Source: Sorangium cellulosum (GTDB lineage: Bacteria > Myxococcota_A > Polyangia > Polyangiales > Polyangiaceae). From it: a DNA stretch of 64,000 nt. The DNA lies in contig NZ_CP012670.1 of the NCBI RefSeq assembly GCF_004135735.1, positions 4,237,501-4,301,500 of the forward strand, read 5' to 3'. Position 1 is the stretch's first letter. Every line of letters begins with the position of its first letter. A program made the position numbers and the translations under genes. The notes below the pieces were generated by a model, which saw only the letters and a list, made by a program, of their open reading frames with translations, ran no database searches and was not told where the DNA came from. This document shows positions 58,841 through 64,000 of this stretch, piece after piece.

Positions 58841-60194
58841 CGCCCGCCTTCTTCTCCGCGTTCTCCCGCGCCCGGCGGATCAGCTCCTCGATCTCCTCCG
58901 GCGTCATCGACGGGCCCTTCGGGCCGCCGAGCATGGCGCGGGGCGGCGCCGCGGCGGGATCGATCTTGCGCAGCATCTCCTCGATGACGGCCTCGAGGAA
59001 CTGGAACGAGCGGCCGTCGGCCGACGGCGCCTGGAGCTTCTCGTGCGCGCCCTTGAGCAGCTCCTTCGCCTTCTCGCTGTCGCCCTTGGCCAGGTGGATC
59101 CGCGCCTGGTGATACAGCGCGAGCTCCTTGTAGCCCTTCGTGTCGATCCCCTCGAGCTCCTTGAACGACGCGAGGGCGCCGTCCAGATCGCCCTTGCCCT
59201 CCCGCGCGAAGCCGATGCCCTCGATGGCGCGCCCCTTCACGTCCGGATCAGCCGCCGCGAGCGGCGACGAGACCACGGCGCTGTACGCGTCGAGCGCGTG
59301 GGCGTAGTCCTTCTTGTCAAGCAGCACCCCGGCCTGCCCGAGCTTCGCCAGGATCGCGGCCCCGGTGCCGGCGTGCTCGTCGACGACCTTGTTGTACGCG
59401 GCGAGCGCGGTGTCCGACCGCTCCTCCGCGGTCTTGAAGGTCCTCGTGACGTCGAGCTCCTTCTCCTCGTCGGAGCGCGTGTCCTCGGCGAGCACCCTGC
59501 CCCGGTCCGCGGCCACGGCCGCCGCGAGCGCCGCCGACGACGCCGCCTCCTCTTTCTCGGAGCGCGACATGTAGAAGAGCGCGCCGCCGAGCGCGACGAG
59601 CCCCGCCAGGAAGCCCCACTGGACGATGTGGAAGTTGTTCTTGACCCACCGGCCGGCGCCGCTGGCCATGCGGCTGAGCGCGTCCTCGACCATCTCGCCC
59701 GGCAAGAGCTGGACCGGGCGACGCTCCGCGGCCTGCTCCCGGCGGCGCGCGAGCAGCTCCTTCGCGCGGGCGTTCTTGTCCTTGGGCAGCTCCTCGCCGG
59801 TCGCCTTCTTCTTGCGGCGACGCGCGACGGCCTCGTCCCGGCGGCGGGCCGCGCGGTTCGGCGCCGCCTCCGCCGCCTCGTCAGCCGCCTGCGCGGACGC
59901 CTCCTCCTCGTCGCCGACGCCGAGCGCCTCGGCCACGCGCTGGGCGGCCTCGCGGCTGCCCTCGGCGTCGCCCTCGGCGCCAGCGTCCTTCACCACGGGA
60001 GCGCCGCGGGGCGGGCGCGCCGGGGCCGCCTCCGCGGCCCCGCCCTCGTCGCCATCGCTCCGCGTGGCAGCGTCGTCACCCTCACGCCGCGCGGATTTCT
60101 CCTCGGCCTGCTCTCGGTCCTTGTCCGGCACGCGGCGGACTCTAGCCGCGCGCCTTGCGGCGTCAATCTGGCCGGTGAGCGTCCGGCGCTCCAT
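58827..60194 (-). CDS. YfgM-like membrane-anchored TPR protein
   Basis: The 455-residue protein has a long, charged N-terminal region (Ala/Glu/Arg-rich, about 155 residues), one membrane segment (NFHIVQWGFLAGLVALGGALFYM), then a periplasmic tetratricopeptide domain (DTALAAYNKVVDEHAGTGAA, YAHALDAYSAVVSSPLAA, LDGALASFKELEGID, KAKELLKGAHEKL). This matches the YfgM/TPR_21 class, ancillary to the SecYEG translocon and chaperones in other bacteria. The long N-terminal extension is unlike E. coli YfgM and of unknown purpose. The 14-bp overlap with bamB and 32-bp overlap with the upstream gene show tight coupling. Confidence 0.83.
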   Translation of the reverse strand: MERRTLTGQIDAARRAARVRRVPDKDREQAEEKSARREGDDAATRSDGDEGGAAEAAPARPPRGAPVVKDAGAEGDAEGSREAAQRVAEALGVGDEEEASAQAADEAAEAAPNRAARRRDEAVARRRKKKATGEELPKDKNARAKELLARRREQAAERRPVQLLPGEMVEDALSRMASGAGRWVKNNFHIVQWGFLAGLVALGGALFYMSRSEKEEAASSAALAAAVAADRGRVLAEDTRSDEEKELDVTRTFKTAEERSDTALAAYNKVVDEHAGTGAAILAKLGQAGVLLDKKDYAHALDAYSAVVSSPLAAADPDVKGRAIEGIGFAREGKGDLDGALASFKELEGIDTKGYKELALYHQARIHLAKGDSEKAKELLKGAHEKLQAPSADGRSFQFLEAVIEEMLRKIDPAAAPPRAMLGGPKGPSMTPEEIEELIRRARENAEKKAGDAQK

Positions 60195-63100
60195 CGCCCG
60201 AGCGCGGCCGCGCGCCGGGCTCCTCGGGCGACCAGGGCGCAGGCGGCGGGGGCGGGATCTCGTCGCTCAGCGGGACGACCGCGCACGCGGACACCTCGAC
60301 GTTCTGGGTCGCGTACACCACGAAATTGCCGAAGTGGCCCGGCTTCGCGCCCGCCGCGGGCGGCAGCGTCGCGAACGCCTCGGTCGGCTCGCTCCCCGGA
60401 GGGATCGCGAGCGTGACCGCGCGCTCCGGATCGAGCTCCGGCGCCCTGGCCGGGACGAGCGAGTTGCCGTCGCGCTTCGGCGGGAGCACCCCGCGCTTGG
60501 GCGCGCCGAAGCGCACCTCGCCGGGGCGGCCGTCGTCGGTCCGCGCGCGGCAGAGCACGCGCACGCCCTTGCCGTTGCCCGCCTTCGGGATCACCACGGC
60601 GAGCCCCACGCCGCTCTTCGCGAAGCGGCGCAGGCGGCCGAGATCGCGCTCGCGCGGCCCGCCGAGCAGGTCGAGGATGTCGGCCCGCAGCGCGAACCCG
60701 AGCCCCCCCGGCAGCGGATCGGGCGTGCCCAGCATCCGCAGGAGCGGCGCCCGGAGCTCCGGGCCGGCGCCGAGCTTCACCAGCGCCTCCGCGATCGCGA
60801 CGCGCGCGGTCTGGTACGGCTCCTGGCCGAGCCGCTCGGCGAGCGCCGGCCGCGCGGCGTCCTCGCCGATCGCCGCGAGCGCGGCGGCGGCGTACGGCCG
60901 GAGGCGCACGTCGCCGAGCGCGGCGATGAGCGGCGGCAGCGCCGCCTTCACCCGGATCTTCGCGAGCGCGTCGATGATCTCGCGCGTCCGCTCGAACGTG
61001 GTCGGCTCGCCGTCGGCGGCGCCGTCGCCCCGCTCCGCGCCCCGCACCGCCTCGCGCAGCCACGCCACGAGCACGTCGTCGCCGCGGCGATCGCCCGACT
61101 CCGCCAGCGCGAGCGCCGCGAGGCGCCGCCACTTGCGGTCGCGATCGACGACGAGGTCGCGGGTGAGCGGCGCGCCCTCGCCGAGCCGCGTGAGCGCGAG
61201 CGCCGCCCAGCGCCGCACCTCGTCGTCCTCGTCGCGCACGAGCGCGAGCCGGAGCGACGGCGCCGCCTCGGCGCGGCGCAGATCGAACAGCACCTCGCCC
61301 GCCTTGCGGCGGATCGCCACGTCGGCGTCGTCGAGCAGCGCCGCGACCTCGACCACGGCGTCGGCGTCGCCCGCGATGCCGCGGCGGAGCGCGTCGGGCC
61401 ACCCCTTGCCCTCCCTCCGCAGGCCGCGCACCTCGTAGCGCCCGTGCGAGGCCTCGACGGAGCGCAGCTCCGCGCGCATCGCCGCGAGCTCCGCGGGGCG
61501 CAGCGCGGACACGTCCTCTTGCTGGCGCGGGTCGGTCGCCACGTCGTAGAGCGCGCACGCGCCGATCTTGCGCGCGCAGACGAGCCGCAGCGTGCCCTTG
61601 GCGAGCAAGGTCTGCGTGTCCGTCTCGGAGAACGCGAACCCCGGGAGCGGAGGCGGCCCGCCCGGGGGCGCCGCCCTGCCCTGCTCCGCCGCCTCGTCGC
61701 CGCCCGCGAGCAGCGGCCCGAGATCGGTGCCCCGCACGCGCGCGGGCCGCGGGATGCCGAGCCCCGCGAGCACCGTCGGCAAGAGGTCGACGAGCTGCAC
61801 CGGCGCCCGGACCGCGCGCGGCGAGAGCAGCCCGGGCGCGCTCACGATGAGGGGGACGCGCGCCTGCTCCTCGTACACCGTGGTCCCGTGGTACCGGCCG
61901 CCGTGCTCGCCGAACTCCTCGCCGTGGTCGGCCGTGACGATCACGACCGCGTTCGGCCGCCCCTTCCGGATCTCCTCCACGATCGCGCCCACGCCCGCGT
62001 CCGCCACCGCGATCTCGGCGTCGTAGCGGTCGATGTCGCGATCGCCGAGCGGGTGCTCCGGGTGCGCCTCGTACGGCTCGTGCGGCTCGAAGAGGTGCAC
62101 CCAGAGGAACGCGCGCTGCTCCGGCGCGAGCCCGGCGAGGTACGTCCGCACCTGCTCGACGCGCAGCGACGCGCTCGCGAACTCGATCTTCTGGTACTCG
62201 AAATCGAGCGCCCGATCCCGCAGCGCGCCGAAGCGCTCGCCGTCGATGAAGAACACGGCCGGCGGGTAGAAGCCCGCCGTCTTGTAGCCGTAGCGGCGGA
62301 GGTGCTGCGCGAACGTCTCGGAGTCCTCCCCGAGCCCCTGCAGCACGAGCGGGCGGATGTACTTGCCCGTCATGAGCGACGACACCGCGTAGGACGTGTG
62401 CGGCGTCGGCGTGTACGCCGCCTCGAAGCGCACGCCCTCGGCCGCGAGGCGATCGATGTTCGGCGTGATCTTCCGCTCGTAGCCGTACGCGCCCACGTGA
62501 TCGGCCCGCAGCGCGTCGACGCTGATCAGCACGATGTCGCGCCCGCGCAGATCGATCGCGTGCCCGCTCGCGCGCTCGTCGAGCGGCGCGGCGTCGAGCG
62601 GCTCCGGCGGCGAGAGCACGGCGGCGAGCCCCACCACGTGGCCGAGCAGCGGGCCGTGCGTCGCGTAGATCAGCCGGATGTTGTCCGCGAACGAGAGCCG
62701 CTCCGCCGCGCCGGGCGCGAGCGCGGCGCCGAACGCGAACAGGACGAGGGCGAGCGCCGCGCGCGCGAGCCGCGGCGAGCGCCGCACGTCCCGGTCCCCG
62801 TCGCGGGCGGCCCGCGCGGGCAGGGCCGGCGTCGCGAAGGTCGCCACCACGAGCGTCAGCGCCGCGAGGCCGAGGTGGAAGGCGGGGTAGAGCCGCGGCA
62901 GCACGCGCGCGTTCGCGATCTCGAGCAGGACGACCGCGCAGGCCACGGCGAGCACGAGCCACCGGCCGAGGTCCGCGGCGCGCGCCCGCCGGAGCGTCCG
63001 GGCGACGCGCGGCGCGAGCGCGAAGGCCGCGCCGGCGCCGACGAGCGCCACCGCCGCGATGAACGGCGCGCGCCGGCCCCCCTCGAGCATGCGCCCGGTC

Positions 63101-63675
63101 GAGACCCCGAACGCCACGGCGCCGCCGAACGCCCCCGCGAGCAGCGTCGCGACGGCGCGGAACGCCGCGCGCTCGGCGCGCATCGTGACCTCGAGCACCG
63201 CGCCGAGGAGCGCCGCGCACGGCGCCGCGGCCGCGAGCGCGAGCGGCAGGAGATCGCGCAGGGCGCGGGCGAGCTCGTACGGGCCGACGAGCTCCCGCCA
63301 CCGCAAGGCCCCGACGACCAGGAGCTCGGCGGCCGCGAGCGCGGTGAGCGCGAGGTAGGCGTCCGCCATGCGCCACCCGATCTCGGTCTCCAGCTTGCGC
63401 GGGGGCGCGTCGGAGCCCCCGCTCGCGAACGTGGCGCGGCTCGCGGCGGGCGCCGGCGTGGACGGGCGCGCCGGCCCGGCCTGCGGGCGCGGGGCCGCCG
63501 GAGGCCGGCTCAGCCCGGCCTGCGAGGCGGACGCGCCCGCGAGCGCCTCCGCGCCGACGGTCGTGTCAGGCCGGCTCCCCAGGGCGGCTCGGCCGGAGGG
63601 CGTCGGCCCCCCGGAGAACCGGCCGCCCCCATGGCCCCGCGGGCGCATCGGAGCAGCCCCGTTGCGATCGGTCAT
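60163..63675 (-). CDS. Membrane alkaline-phosphatase-superfamily (sulfatase-fold) protein with HEAT repeats
   Basis: The 1170-residue protein starts with a Pro/Ala-rich cytoplasmic region (about 95 residues), followed by about seven membrane segments. A sulfatase-fold domain begins near residue 380: IVLISVDALRADHVGAYGY (metal Asp386), then TPHTSYAVSSLMTG, VIVTADHGEEFGEHGG and TTVYEEQARVPLIV. The nucleophile position holds Thr rather than the Cys/Ser that is converted to formylglycine in sulfatases, as in LtaS and phosphoethanolamine transferases; a phosphotransferase acting on lipids or glycans is therefore more likely than a sulfatase. The C-terminal 400 residues contain HEAT-like repeats (AIRRKAGEVLFDL, EVRRWAALALTRLGEG). 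Its ATG overlaps the greA stop (ATGA). Confidence 0.87.
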   Translation of the reverse strand: MTDRNGAAPMRPRGHGGGRFSGGPTPSGRAALGSRPDTTVGAEALAGASASQAGLSRPPAAPRPQAGPARPSTPAPAASRATFASGGSDAPPRKLETEIGWRMADAYLALTALAAAELLVVGALRWRELVGPYELARALRDLLPLALAAAAPCAALLGAVLEVTMRAERAAFRAVATLLAGAFGGAVAFGVSTGRMLEGGRRAPFIAAVALVGAGAAFALAPRVARTLRRARAADLGRWLVLAVACAVVLLEIANARVLPRLYPAFHLGLAALTLVVATFATPALPARAARDGDRDVRRSPRLARAALALVLFAFGAALAPGAAERLSFADNIRLIYATHGPLLGHVVGLAAVLSPPEPLDAAPLDERASGHAIDLRGRDIVLISVDALRADHVGAYGYERKITPNIDRLAAEGVRFEAAYTPTPHTSYAVSSLMTGKYIRPLVLQGLGEDSETFAQHLRRYGYKTAGFYPPAVFFIDGERFGALRDRALDFEYQKIEFASASLRVEQVRTYLAGLAPEQRAFLWVHLFEPHEPYEAHPEHPLGDRDIDRYDAEIAVADAGVGAIVEEIRKGRPNAVVIVTADHGEEFGEHGGRYHGTTVYEEQARVPLIVSAPGLLSPRAVRAPVQLVDLLPTVLAGLGIPRPARVRGTDLGPLLAGGDEAAEQGRAAPPGGPPPLPGFAFSETDTQTLLAKGTLRLVCARKIGACALYDVATDPRQQEDVSALRPAELAAMRAELRSVEASHGRYEVRGLRREGKGWPDALRRGIAGDADAVVEVAALLDDADVAIRRKAGEVLFDLRRAEAAPSLRLALVRDEDDEVRRWAALALTRLGEGAPLTRDLVVDRDRKWRRLAALALAESGDRRGDDVLVAWLREAVRGAERGDGAADGEPTTFERTREIIDALAKIRVKAALPPLIAALGDVRLRPYAAAALAAIGEDAARPALAERLGQEPYQTARVAIAEALVKLGAGPELRAPLLRMLGTPDPLPGGLGFALRADILDLLGGPRERDLGRLRRFAKSGVGLAVVIPKAGNGKGVRVLCRARTDDGRPGEVRFGAPKRGVLPPKRDGNSLVPARAPELDPERAVTLAIPPGSEPTEAFATLPPAAGAKPGHFGNFVVYATQNVEVSACAVVPLSDEIPPPPPAPWSPEEPGARPRSGDGAPDAHRPD

Positions 63676-64000
63676 GCGTAGGAGACTTCGAGGATCTCGT
63701 ACGTGCGCGGCCCCGCCGGCATCATCACGCGGACCTCGTCGCCGACCTCGTGGCCCAGCAGCGCGCGGGCGAGCGGCGAGGCGACCGAGATGCGTCCGAC
63801 CTTGAGATCGGCCTCCTCGGGCCCGACGATCTGGAAGCTCTGCTCCTCGCCCGTGTCCACGTTCGCGAGCTTGAGCTTGGCGCCGAACTGGACCTTGCTG
63901 CCGCTGAGCTTCGACGGATCGATCACCTCGGCGCGCGAGAGCGTCTGCTCGAGGAAGGTGATCCGCGCGACGATCATGCCCTGCCGCTCCTTGGCGGCGT
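63672..64000 (-). CDS. greA: Transcription elongation factor GreA, 5' end outside window
   Basis: The visible 109 residues are the end of the coiled coil (AAKERQGMIVARITFLEQTL) and the complete C-terminal domain: VIDPSKLSGSKVQFGAKLKLANVDTG, VGPEEADLKVGRISVASPLARALLGHEVGDEV, ending ILEVSYA. This is GreA, which restarts backtracked RNA polymerase. The N-terminal tip lies beyond the window edge. The stop codon overlaps the ATG of the next gene (ATGA, 63672-63675), making greA the first visible gene of an envelope-related operon. Confidence 0.9.
   Translation of the reverse strand, partial: AAKERQGMIVARITFLEQTLSRAEVIDPSKLSGSKVQFGAKLKLANVDTGEEQSFQIVGPEEADLKVGRISVASPLARALLGHEVGDEVRVMMPAGPRTYEILEVSYA

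Noticed and set aside
59990..63376. An 1128-codon minus-strand frame within the phosphotransferase gene
   Set aside because: Same strand but a different frame from the protein with intact sulfatase-fold motifs; Arg/Ala-rich and without domains.
59626..63681. A 1351-codon plus-strand frame antisense to the yfgM-like and phosphotransferase genes
   Set aside because: Composition is that of a GC-rich shadow frame (Arg/Ala-rich, no motifs), while the minus-strand genes show clear domains and operon overlaps.

Overview
The window is high-GC DNA typical of a large-genome myxobacterium, most likely a Sorangium-type member of the Polyangiales. Supporting signs are very GC-rich third codon positions (which create long spurious antisense frames), Hanks-type Ser/Thr kinases with proline/alanine-rich linkers, secreted Cys-rich and thrombospondin type-3 proteins ending in MYXO-CTERM-like tails (a CxC motif, a hydrophobic stretch, then an Arg cluster), and many lipoproteins. 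No phage, IS element or CRISPR array was found. The assignment comes from reading the sequence, not from a database search.

Layout. 0-6 kb: a hypothetical protein cut by the window edge, a frameshifted BMP-type substrate-binding lipoprotein, a glutathione S-transferase remnant, a membrane metallophosphoesterase and a formylglycine-generating-enzyme-like protein. 6-12 kb: a repeat-rich lipoprotein, then a PEGA-type Ser/Thr kinase 22 bp upstream of a TPR/PEGA outer-membrane-like protein. 12-21 kb: a surface-protein block with a kelch/Cys-rich protein, a TSP3 calcium-repeat protein and an OmpA protein with TSP3 repeats. 21-26 kb: metallophosphoesterase, PP2C phosphatase, a CxxC protein and a Gly-rich lipoprotein preceded by 79-bp repeats. 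26-36 kb: mostly metabolic genes (acyl-CoA dehydrogenase, GreB, glyoxalase I, YciI, heparinase-like lyase) plus a truncated P1 peptidase. 36-44 kb: envelope and exopolysaccharide genes (GT4 glycosyltransferase, beta-barrel-like protein, polyprenyl sugar transferase), then a transglutaminase-elicitor-like lipoprotein facing a PA14 protein. 44-52 kb: a giant CheB-CheR-PAS-histidine kinase-receiver hybrid, a tRNA-Val/Asp/Asp cluster, and a translationally coupled ATP-grasp/GCS2 ligase pair. 52-57 kb: lipoprotein, Ser/Thr kinase, Pro/Ala-rich protein and a GNAT. 57-64 kb: a tightly overlapping leftward operon greA - membrane alkaline-phosphatase-superfamily/HEAT protein - yfgM-like - bamB-like.

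The most distinctive features are: (1) an 80-bp palindromic core found twice, each time at the apex of a different perfect stem between convergent genes; (2) a secreted protein carrying the Pep-13-like VWxxPVxxF signature of Phytophthora transglutaminase elicitors; (3) the ATP-grasp plus GCS2 amide-ligase pair; (4) a well-formed sigma-70 promoter whose spacer is an 18-bp perfect palindrome; and (5) a general tendency for convergent intergenic regions to hold tandem or palindromic repeats. Three genes look decayed or damaged: the BMP protein, the GST and the P1 peptidase.
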